A stretch of 24,608 nucleotides of DNA from Poteriospumella lacustris. Lineage: Eukaryota > Sar > Chrysophyceae > Chromulinales > Dinobryaceae. The notes beneath the pieces were generated by a model. It did not search any database and was not told the origin of the DNA. It was given only the letters and a program-made list of their open reading frames with translations. Each line of letters starts with the position of its first letter. Position 1 is the first letter of the stretch. This document shows, one piece after another, positions 1 through 7,840 of this stretch. The stretch covers positions 14,003 through 38,610 of the forward strand of contig SMOI01000264.1 of the NCBI GenBank assembly GCA_008000375.1, read 5' to 3'. Made by a program: the position numbers and the translations under genes.

Positions 1-740
1 CTTGTTGTTGTTCGGTGACTGGGGGCCGCCACGAGCTGGTCCTTGTCACTGGTCGATCGCTTCGTCGTGTCCCGTCCATGGTCCCCACTGGTCCCTGGTC
101 ACCCACCATTCAGGCATATCTTGAGCCATTCCGTACTCTTGTGCTGTTGTTGTGCTGTGGTTCTGTTGTTGTGTTGTTGTTTTCTATTGGTGGTTAGCGC
201 AGCATGCACTGCTCCGTCGGTTTAGACGCCAGTTACATATGTATTCCCGACAGCCATTATAGACTGATGGTGCACACACAGTAAGGTCCGCCCGTAATTG
301 ATTGATCCATATCCGATTTCCCCCTCCCCCCTCCCCACCTGAGTACGTGCGTGGTCCTTGCGTTGTATACTGAGTAGTCCCACACACGTCCACTGCTCCT
401 CCACGCGTCTTTCGTTCCCGCTGTCAAAGTTTCCTGCCATTTGGACCTCTGGAGAACGAACGCCAACCGCAACAACTGTGTTCAATTAAGAGGCATAAAG
501 ACACTACAAGCGAGAGAGAAAATGAACATGCAGGAGAAGATGATGCAGAAGAACCGCGATGTTCCGTAGCAAGGACACGATGATGACATAAAAGTCGTTA
601 ACTTTTCGAAAAAAAAGTCACAATTCCCGAAGGGGAGACTACTCGAGTTCGGTCAAAGTCCGCTCGAGTCCTCGTTTTTTCATTGTCCTCGTTTTCATAC
701 ATGGTACATAGAGTGTGGTCCTCGTTTTTTTCATGGGAGA
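1..740. other. Gene-poor left flank
   Basis: I see no convincing gene here. The first 200 bases are rich in TTG/GTT runs, and the short open frames on both strands look like chance. Around 595-740 a T-rich stretch repeats the string gtcctcgtttttt (about 667 and 718) just before the conserved 5' flank of the DUF285 gene. A 14-base string, gtacatagagtgtg (704-717), recurs exactly at 24198-24211 inside an inverted repeat. Confidence 0.5.
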
Positions 741-742
741 TC

Positions 743-832
743 CATTGGACAATCTATAGGACAGACACTCCCATTTGAGACGAATCCAAACCCCCCACGA
801 CAGACTAGATCAAGGCTTTCTATTGCTGTGCA
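743..832 (+). promoter_or_regulatory. Conserved 5' flank of the DUF285 genes
   Basis: The 90 bases before the start codon are almost the same here and at about 22092-22173, including ggacagacactcccatttga and gatcaaggctttctattgct. The conservation is as high as in the coding region, so it may only reflect recent duplication. It is the most likely place for a core promoter or 5' UTR. No TATA box is evident. Confidence 0.4.
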
Positions 833-2794
833 ATGAATGGCCCCAACTTCGTCACCGTTACCGATGCAACGATTCGTGGAGCGGTGCGGGTATGGTTTTG
901 CAACCGGAAGCAAGCTCTGGTCATCTATGGTCCCATCGGAGACTGGGACGTCAGTGGCGTGACAGATATGTCGTACTTGTTTGAGAATCGAAGTGACTTT
1001 AACGAGGATATCAGTCGATGGGATGTGAGCAATGTGACGAACATGACCGCGATGTTTAGAAACGCCACGTCGTTCAACCAACCGTTGAACGCTTGGAATG
1101 TAGCCAAGGTGAGCAATATGTCGTCGATGTTTGATAAGGCATCGACATTCAACCAGCCCCTAGACCATTGGGATACGTCGCATGTGACCGACATGCACAA
1201 CCTCTTTAAAGCTGCCACGGCGTTCGATCAGCCATTGGCATCATGGATTGTCTCGCAGGTTGCCGATATGAGCGGTATATTCTATTGTGCCGCGTCATTT
1301 AATCAATCGTTAGCGACATGGGATGTTAGCAATGTGACGACCATGGAAAATATGTTTGATAATGCGCTGTCATTTGATCAGCCATTGGCAACATGGAATG
1401 TAGCGCAGGTGACCAATATGTGTGGTATGTTTGCTGGTGCCTCATCGTTCAATCAGCCGTTGGCAACATGGAATGTAGCGCAGGTGAGCGATATGAGCGG
1501 CATGTTTGCTCATTCCTCATCGTTCAATCAGCCGTTGAACGCCTTGGACGTATCCTCTGTGCAGGATATGAACCATATGTTCTGCGAAGCCCAATCGTTC
1601 AATCAGTCGCTAGACGAGTGGAAGGTGACCAACGTTACGGATATGTCTGGCATGTTTTATGGCGCGGTGTCCTTCCAGCAGTCGTTGCGAACATGGGCCG
1701 TGGCACCGACTACCGACATTGCGAACATGTTCGATGCCACCTTTGACACCAAATTGCGTCCGCGTGGTGTCCTACCGGACCCAGTGCCTTTTGAAACAGG
1801 CGACATGAGCAAGCTGCCTTTGACCACATTATTGCGCGGCCTGTATGAGCGGCTGCCAATCGATGTTTGTCGTGCGATTCGACGAACACTGTGGGAACCT
1901 CTCACGGATCGAACCATACGGAATGCCGTGGAGGACTGGCAGAGTGGCACGGATGGTCGTTGGGGGCCGATTGAGCTCTGGGACGTACGACGAGTGACGA
2001 ACATGAATCGGCTGTTCTGCAATACGCTCCGTTTCAATGCAGATTTGTCTCGCTGGGATGTGAGCCATGTGACGTCGATGCACAAAATGTTCGCTAGCTC
2101 GCGTGCTTGCAGATCGAACTTCAATGGCAACATCGGTACCTGGAATGTGAGCCAGGTGACCGATATGCAACAGATGTTCGATGGCTGTGAAGAGTTTAAT
2201 CAGCCTCTCGACCGTTGGGATGTGTCCAATGTGCGATGTATGGGACGGATGTTTCGGGGCTGTGAGCTCTTCAACCAGGCGATTGGCAACTGGTCGGTGG
2301 GACGTGTCGAAGACATGAGCGAGATGTTCTGGGCTTGTGAAGCGTTCAATCAGCCGTTGGGCGGCTGGGATGTGTCGTCAGTAGTGGATATGCGGGGCAT
2401 GTTTGGCGGGGCAGAGGTGTTCAACCAGGAGGTGTCCTGTTGGTCGGTGGGAGGCGTGTGGAACATGAGTAGAATGTTCGACGGGGCAGTATCATTCAAC
2501 CAGTCGTTGTCTGGTTGGGATGTGTCGCAGGTGAGAGCCATGGACGGTATGTTTTGTGGGGCCGTAGCGTTCAACCAGTCGCTGTCCGAGTGGGACGTAT
2601 CTCGAGTGGTGACATGCCAAGGTATGTTGTATGGTACCAGGTTGCAGAGAAAGAAGCGCTCAATGTTCCCACCGTGGAACGCGGAGATGCGGGCCAGTGC
2701 CTGGGCAGTTTATGAATCCGTATCGGACAACTCGGATCCTGAGGATGCTTCAGCCTCCAGCGACGATTCGGGCTTCGAATATGGCTCGGACTAG
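833..2794 (+). CDS. DUF285 (BspA-type, 25-residue repeat) protein, intact copy
   Basis: This encodes a 653-residue protein made almost entirely of repeats with the pattern W-D/N-V-x-x-V-T-D/N-M-x-x-M-F-x-x-A-x-x-F-N-Q-P/S-L. This is the DUF285 / Listeria-Bacteroides surface-protein repeat family, which also occurs in large numbers in algae and other protists. Block 1 has about eleven 25-residue repeats from W38 to about residue 312. A spacer (about 313-382) contains a helix-like stretch. Block 2 has nine repeats from W383 to about 600. Each block is preceded by a similar lead-in (T-x-x-x-I-R-x-A-V ... G-P-I), so the protein is an internal two-module duplication. The tail is acidic and Ser/Asp-rich. 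No signal peptide or membrane segment is seen, so a cytosolic or nuclear place is as likely as a surface one. The molecular function is unknown; protein binding is the usual guess. The ATG at 833 is the first in frame and matches the start of the second copy. Confidence 0.88.
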   Translation: MNGPNFVTVTDATIRGAVRVWFCNRKQALVIYGPIGDWDVSGVTDMSYLFENRSDFNEDISRWDVSNVTNMTAMFRNATSFNQPLNAWNVAKVSNMSSMFDKASTFNQPLDHWDTSHVTDMHNLFKAATAFDQPLASWIVSQVADMSGIFYCAASFNQSLATWDVSNVTTMENMFDNALSFDQPLATWNVAQVTNMCGMFAGASSFNQPLATWNVAQVSDMSGMFAHSSSFNQPLNALDVSSVQDMNHMFCEAQSFNQSLDEWKVTNVTDMSGMFYGAVSFQQSLRTWAVAPTTDIANMFDATFDTKLRPRGVLPDPVPFETGDMSKLPLTTLLRGLYERLPIDVCRAIRRTLWEPLTDRTIRNAVEDWQSGTDGRWGPIELWDVRRVTNMNRLFCNTLRFNADLSRWDVSHVTSMHKMFASSRACRSNFNGNIGTWNVSQVTDMQQMFDGCEEFNQPLDRWDVSNVRCMGRMFRGCELFNQAIGNWSVGRVEDMSEMFWACEAFNQPLGGWDVSSVVDMRGMFGGAEVFNQEVSCWSVGGVWNMSRMFDGAVSFNQSLSGWDVSQVRAMDGMFCGAVAFNQSLSEWDVSRVVTCQGMLYGTRLQRKKRSMFPPWNAEMRASAWAVYESVSDNSDPEDASASSDDSGFEYGSD

Positions 2795-2895
2795 GCACTG
2801 GTAAAGCCTGGAACGCCTCGCAGACGGTCACCCGAATTGGAACGGCTTTTGGCGGATATAACGATCGCGATGCGGCGTCCCCAGTACAAACTCAT

Positions 2896-2940
2896 TTGTA
2901 AACAATACTGTTTAGTTCGTGGCTCTGTTGTAAACAGAGA
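2896..2940 (+). other. Two adjacent 3' hairpins, left copy
   Basis: About 100 bases after the stop codon are two short perfect stem-loops. The first is taaaca / tgttta with an atac loop (2899-2914). The second is ctctgtt / aacagag with a gta loop (2923-2939). Both recur at the same place after the second DUF285 gene. They could shape the 3' UTR or be a remnant of a small inverted-repeat element. Confidence 0.5.
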
Positions 2941-2975
2941 ATGCTGCACTAAACAGGACAACTGAACAGAAGCAC

Positions 2976-3455
2976 CTACGAGTTTACAGAGGAGACATTG
3001 CTGTTTCTTCCTCCTCCCACATGTAGCCATAAGAACCGTAATAGGTAGCCACATCTGCTGGGACTCTGCGTTGATTGGGTCTGGGTCGCGTGGCGAAAAG
3101 GGGAACGCAACAGGTGTCGCCCCTCGTTTACCGTGTCTCCATTGCAACGGGAGTCTCCGTCGCAGCGGTGGACGGCGATGGGTGTGGAGGCGGTGGTCGT
3201 GTCGCCGGTGCTGATGGAGCAGAGGGAATCAATTGGTCGAGATAGAAGCGACCAGTTGGGCACGTGCAGGATCGCAGGGTGACAACGAGAACACCGCACC
3301 AGCTTCACAATGAACCAAACGTGGTAGCCCAACGTCTCCGCGTACGTCTCCTCCTCGCCGTCCTCGTGATGGTGGCGATACAACGGAACCATCGACGTGT
3401 ATCGCCGCCGACCGCCAAGTGAATGAAACTGCCTCGGGTTCCATGCAATGCCCAT
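2976..3455 (-). CDS. Possible hypothetical ORF, weak
   Basis: An open minus-strand frame of 159 codons starts at ATG 3455 and lies almost wholly in the ~920-base segment missing from the right duplicate. It has no family I recognise. The part near the N-terminus reads like a protein (C-M-G-I-A-W-N-P-R, then a His/Glu-rich stretch, then C-x-x-C). The rest is His/Ser/Thr-rich and may be chance. Another frame on the same strand is open for 111 codons, which weakens the case. Treat it as unproven. Confidence 0.15.
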   Translation of the reverse strand: MGIAWNPRQFHSLGGRRRYTSMVPLYRHHHEDGEEETYAETLGYHVWFIVKLVRCSRCHPAILHVPNWSLLSRPIDSLCSISTGDTTTASTPIAVHRCDGDSRCNGDTVNEGRHLLRSPFRHATQTQSTQSPSRCGYLLRFLWLHVGGGRNSNVSSVNS

Positions 3456-3911
3456 ACACTCGTCGACGGTCACGTGGGGTGAAATGCGCCGATGGCATGC
3501 CCTGCCCAGGTAGAAGAAGGAGGCCGATCCCCGCTCCTTCGTTTTCACGTTTCTTCGTTGTCAACGACGCCGACGCTCTCGACGCATGTGAGGTTCACTC
3601 AACGCAGTGGCCTAGGACGCTTCATTAACTGACAACCGGAAATGTACAGACTGCATTTGTTTTTGATGAATCCCGACGCTTGTCGAGCCTTACACCGCCA
3701 CATTCAGCTCCACCGTCGATCCCACCGGCACGAGCGCAGCTGGTCAGTGATGGAGAAGATATGAGGGTGGTGCTGAAACCATTCTGTCCGCTCAATCGAC
3801 ACGTCGACATTGCAGTCTTTGGAAACGCATCAGGTTTTTGCCAAATCACTTGTATGTCGCGACTATGTACAGCAGAGAAGAAGAACTTCGAACAGTCTTG
3901 CACTACATGAT
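2992..3911. other. Segment present only in the left duplicate
   Basis: Both edges are set by comparison with 23959-23968 in the right copy, where eight unrelated bases replace this segment. I see no terminal inverted repeats and no clear target-site duplication. It may be an insertion in the left copy or a deletion from the right one. The only candidate gene is the weak minus-strand frame listed separately. Confidence 0.55.
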
Positions 3912-3977
3912 GTACACCATTGTGTGCAAAATCTGGCATTAGGGATTACCCAATCGCCATTAGGACGCCTTGGTGTA

Positions 3978-4056
3978 CTACGTCATGACGACGACGACGT
4001 AGTCGTGAACGTAGTCCTGCATGATGACGATGACGTAGTCCTGAACGTAGTCCAAG
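3978..4056. repeat. gacgtag-rich short repeats and inverted repeat
   Basis: The stretch contains ctacgtc and its complement gacgtag around a short loop (3978-4002). It is followed by repeats of gacgtagtc and gtcctgaacgtag up to about 4050. The right copy keeps a better version, with an 8-base perfect pair, ctacgtca / tgacgtag, at 24031-24055. tgacgt resembles the core bound by bZIP factors, but the short tandem nature may equally reflect simple repeat growth. Confidence 0.45.
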
Positions 4057-4298
4057 TCCTGGGTCGGGGTCCTGACTGGGCTGGGCCTGCTTGCTGTTTG
4101 CACAACTGGTAGGAATGGTGGTATGTGGATGTGAAGTTGTAGTCCTGCTTGTGCATTTATGTACAGTGTAGATTAGGGTAGTTGGTGTCCAGGCTCATCG
4201 TCGCGTACAGTGCACTATACCTAGCTGAAGAGAAGCAAGAGAGATCGCGAACGCTTCACACGATTGCACTTTTGGATATACAACACCCCAACCTATTT

Positions 4299-5885
4299 AT
4301 GTCACAACTGAGTGTGGATTCTTTGGTAGGGGACTCCCATAAGGCTCACGATGATTTTGTGAGAACTTACGTGAAAACGAACAATGGGGAGGATTGTGTT
4401 GAGGTAGCTTTGCGAACAAGGACAACAAGGCCGCAGAGTGAACCGAGAGGAACTGAAGAGCCGAACTTGCACTCCTTTGTCGCTGACAAGTTGCGAGATA
4501 GATCCTCATCACCAAACACGGTCATGAAACGTATCCATCATCTCGCACTGTACATCCTGTTGACGCAGTATCCACAACAATGGAACGTTTTGTTCGAAGC
4601 GGCCTATGATCTGTTGGTTGGTATATTGGGCATCATTTGCAATCCAGGAGGAAGACCACCCAACGACCCTCCGCTCATCTATCCGCCGAGATGGACTCAA
4701 AAGATATTTCGCTTGGAGAACTATCTTACACCGGATAGCCTGCAGGGCATCATTTTTGGTACTGATCCCATTTCGAAGGATGGTGATCTGAGCAAAGCTG
4801 GTACAGGATACGCCTTTACCTTTGATTACCAACGTGGTATGACCAACTTTGCACCTTCTCCGACGCAGGGTCTCCTAGAAGCCTATTGTCTGAAGAGGGC
4901 GAAGGACTATGCGATCAAATCCAGTAACCTTGAAGAGGATCTTATGGAGTCGTTGCATGGTATTGGAATGGTCAATTTCATTCGAACCATCAAGCAGGGG
5001 TCACGGTCTGGAAGTGCGAATGCCTTCTTAAAACCCTGGATTGCATACAACAAAGCATGGTTGACGGTCATGCAAAAGAAATGGGAGAGTACTGACCGCA
5101 GTGACAGCGGCTGTATTGACAGTGGTAGAGTGTTGATCTTTCAAAACGAACACTACCCCTTCGATGGCTTCGCAGACACCGAGAACGTCAAAGCCCTCTT
5201 GGAGAAAGTACCCCGTTGTTCTCATCCCTCGTACATCCGAGCCAATGTGAACCATTGCCTAGTGGAACCCAACACATTTTATAAATGGTACCCCAGATAT
5301 GGACACGACTTTCCTACTATCGGTGGCAATCGTTGCAATGAGAGTGTGAAAAATTTCGTTGCGTTTCTCCACCGACGAGGAGCCCAAACAGCATATCATT
5401 GCCAATGCCGTCTCCATCGAGATGAAGCGCAAGAAGTATTGATCGAACATGTGCAAGCGATGATTCAACGAGACAGTGAGAGACCCGACGACCTCAACCA
5501 GACTGGAGACACCACCTCGGTGTCCATTTCAGACGTGTCCAGTTGTGCTGAGGCGTCCACCGCAGAGCACCACATGACCACTACGTCTACCGACGAGGAG
5601 GCCAGTGATGTGTCGTTCATCGCAGGCCAATGCGCGACAGACCTGTCCGGCGAAGACGTCGACTTCGACAAGTCGTTCGACGACCCACACCCGACAGATA
5701 CGTCTACAGATACGTCCACCGACGAAGTGTCCAATGTAGAGCCGTCCTTCACAAACCCGCAGCACCCAAGAGATGCGTCCACCACCGTGGACCGCAGTCA
5801 GGACCAGGACGAGGACGAGGACGACCCAGAAATTGATGTTCTGTCTGATGCACTACAAGAGGGAGCCAACATCGGTGGTCACTAA
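4299..5885 (+). CDS. Divergent uracil-DNA-glycosylase-like protein with acidic tail
   Basis: The ATG-started product is 528 residues. The frame stays open back to a TAG at 4179-4181, but has no earlier ATG. Family-1 uracil-DNA glycosylase motifs occur in order. They are Y-P-P before an I-F pair; I-I-F-G-T-D-P (Asp156, matching the water-activating Asp of GQDPYH); G-Y-A-F-T-F about 13 residues on; an N in G-M-V-N-F (Asn226, matching the uracil-reading Asn); a V-L-I-F strand; and H-P-S (His309, matching HPSPLS), followed by an aromatic-rich end. The Tyr and His after GQDP are replaced by Ile and Ser, and the Pro-Leu-Ser after HPS is changed, so uracil specificity may differ or activity may be lost. 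Residues from about 396 are Ser/Thr/Asp/Glu-rich and likely disordered. The family removes uracil from DNA in base-excision repair. The assignment rests on motif order read by eye. Confidence 0.65.
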   Translation: MSQLSVDSLVGDSHKAHDDFVRTYVKTNNGEDCVEVALRTRTTRPQSEPRGTEEPNLHSFVADKLRDRSSSPNTVMKRIHHLALYILLTQYPQQWNVLFEAAYDLLVGILGIICNPGGRPPNDPPLIYPPRWTQKIFRLENYLTPDSLQGIIFGTDPISKDGDLSKAGTGYAFTFDYQRGMTNFAPSPTQGLLEAYCLKRAKDYAIKSSNLEEDLMESLHGIGMVNFIRTIKQGSRSGSANAFLKPWIAYNKAWLTVMQKKWESTDRSDSGCIDSGRVLIFQNEHYPFDGFADTENVKALLEKVPRCSHPSYIRANVNHCLVEPNTFYKWYPRYGHDFPTIGGNRCNESVKNFVAFLHRRGAQTAYHCQCRLHRDEAQEVLIEHVQAMIQRDSERPDDLNQTGDTTSVSISDVSSCAEASTAEHHMTTTSTDEEASDVSFIAGQCATDLSGEDVDFDKSFDDPHPTDTSTDTSTDEVSNVEPSFTNPQHPRDASTTVDRSQDQDEDEDDPEIDVLSDALQEGANIGGH

Positions 5886-6437
5886 GGTACGTCCTAGTGC
5901 CAAATACACACGTCTGCAGATCCACTTCACGTCACATGGGAATGTGGCCCATCAGTGAAAACGTAAGAATAAGTATCCTCGTGTTCTGTATACACACTCT
6001 GCTTTCTCCTTCGACTGGCCTACTCCACTAGGTAGCCCCCCCCCCCTGACAAACCTATGCCTGGCGCCACACCACAGCACCGTCATCGCCCAGACCTGCT
6101 GTCTTCACACCGACCGAGCGGAAGCGGTGCTGGTACCAAGAAATAGTTACGACCCCGGTATGACACGCGAACTTACGGAGACAGCTCAATCCACACACAC
6201 AAAAACCAACAATACAAAATACACACCCTCCTACGACATACGAACGAATATGAACCACGCCTACAGCACCCTGCTACCCTCCCTTCCCCTCCCCATCCAA
6301 CATCTCCTCACTCAGTGGTTCTGCTGCCCGTCCGGCTGCACCTCCGATACGCTTACTAACTACCTTCACCCTCATCAGGCAGGCCAACCTGCAGGCCCCA
6401 GCCACAGACCCGGCGGTGTACACGCCGCGCGCTCAGC
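5886..6437. other. Intergenic stretch, convergent gene ends
   Basis: This lies between the 3' ends of the UDG-like gene (plus strand) and the ROCO gene (minus strand). It contains a run of eleven C (6036-6046) and A/C-rich sequence. Open frames here run into the antisense of the ROCO gene and do not look coding. I see no RNA gene. Confidence 0.5.
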
Positions 6438-7840
6438 TCACCCGCCATACACCGCCACCACTCGCAAGCACTTCCGCCCGTCTCGACGGAATCGCTCCCG
6501 ACAGCCGCGGCTTGCATCGGCACACACGAACGCCACGTCCCCATCGTCGCTCCATATGCGAGCCAATCCACTGCGGGCCGCTTCGGGGTCCCGCAACGAC
6601 TCCGCAAACAACGCTTTCATCGCGCGAATAAACTCCCACGACACGCGTCGCTCTCGGTCGAGCGGTTGCTGTCCGATGGTGTCCACCGCCGCAGCGGTGG
6701 CGTTCGACGGTGGCCCCGCCACCGCCGCAGCAGTCGCCTGCCCGACGTCTTCCATCCGCGAGACCATCGCCGAGGTGACGTCCTTGCGATAGGCGTCCAC
6801 CAACGTCCCCAGCTCCTTCGACACGTCGCTGATAATCGTCGTCGTGGCGCCGTACAGCGCATCCGCCACCAGCGTCGGTATGCCGGCCGCCTTCAAGGCG
6901 ACCCCCGCCAAGACCATCGACACCTGCAAAGCGCGCAAGAGATACCGATGCCACTTGCCCCTGCTCACGCGCAATTCGTACGCCGCATCCGACTGCGCCA
7001 CGCTTCCACACACGGGACACACGCAGCAGACGTTGTACCGTTTTGTGAACACGGACGACACCATCGCCCCCAGCGACTGCGCCTTTGCCGGTTCTAAGAA
7101 CACGAGCAACGGGAAGTCGCACAGGTTGCGACTGATGTTGAGCTGCGCACGAAAGAGGTTGTTCAAGGTCGATTCCATCGCCAACAACCGATCACTGTCC
7201 ACCGCTACCAACCCGGGAGCCACAGCCACAGCCGATGCCGCCGTGTTGGAGTCGGTATCTTCGCTGGCGTCGTGCAACTCGGCGACCTGTTGTGCCATCT
7301 GCGCCATGGTCTCCGAGAACTGACTGTACATCGACTGCGTGTACACCACAGACCGCTCGAGGCTGCGGTGCAGCAACTGAATGGCCGCCGCCAACTGATT
7401 GTTCGTCACCTCGCCAGACGCCAACCGCTGCGGCAGATTCGCCGTCACACTCTGCAGCGTCTTCTGTTCCAACGGGAAATACCCAGACCAATACTTCTGC
7501 AGCTGGAAGCGATCGACCTGTCCCTGCGCCTCCGCTTCCTTTAGCTCTCGCTCCACATCGGCAGCCCACCGAGGCGACAGCGTCGACCGCGGGTCCGGAT
7601 ACACACAATACTCGCGCAGCCCTTCCCCACCGACCAGTCGTCGACACGTGGCGTTGATCGCCTGCAGCCCCGTCCAGACGACGTCGTCGTCTTGGTGGGC
7701 GATGTCTTGGTGGGCGATGTCTTGGAACGTCAAGGCCGTCACGTCTTCGGTCGACACGTCCACGATCACTTCGAACCCGTCCCCCAGCGACTCGTGCCGA
7801 TGTGGCCGTACGATGTACGTCGTGCGGTGCGACGTTGTCC
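6438..7840 (-). CDS. C-terminal part of the ROCO protein, shifted frame
   Basis: This open frame continues the ROCO protein after the frameshift for about 465 codons. It starts close to T-Y-I-V-R-P-H-R-H-E and ends at 6438. It contains a tandem duplication of 15 bases (7691-7720) that gives D-I-A-H-Q twice, a helical region rich in Gln, Leu and Ala likely to form coiled coil, a C-x-x-C-x-x-C cluster (about 7009-7032) that could bind a metal, and a hydrophobic Ala/Val/Leu segment soon after (about 6860-6940). There is no ATG near its start, so it makes sense only as the end of the upstream gene. I do not recognise a named domain in it. Confidence 0.6.

Larger units (their letters stand above)
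625..4056 (+). repeat. Segmental duplication, left copy
   Basis: This block matches about 21995-24066. Similarity starts weakly at cccgaagggg (627 and 21995). It becomes strong from gacaatctat (about 747 and 22095), runs through the whole DUF285 gene and its 3' hairpins to about 2990, and resumes at 3912 through the gacgtag-rich stretch to about 4056. The left copy carries roughly 920 extra bases (about 2992-3911). The UDG-like gene starts just outside the duplicated block. Confidence 0.8.

Noticed and set aside
833-2794. Bacterial or giant-virus origin of the window, suggested by the DUF285 repeats
   Set aside because: The presence of Crypton and DIRS elements, a gtaagt intron, sparse genes and decayed copies fits a eukaryotic nuclear genome better. 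A viral insert cannot be fully excluded for single genes.
6036-6046. Run of eleven C as a regulatory signal
   Set aside because: A homopolymer alone gives no support for function and may vary or be misread.
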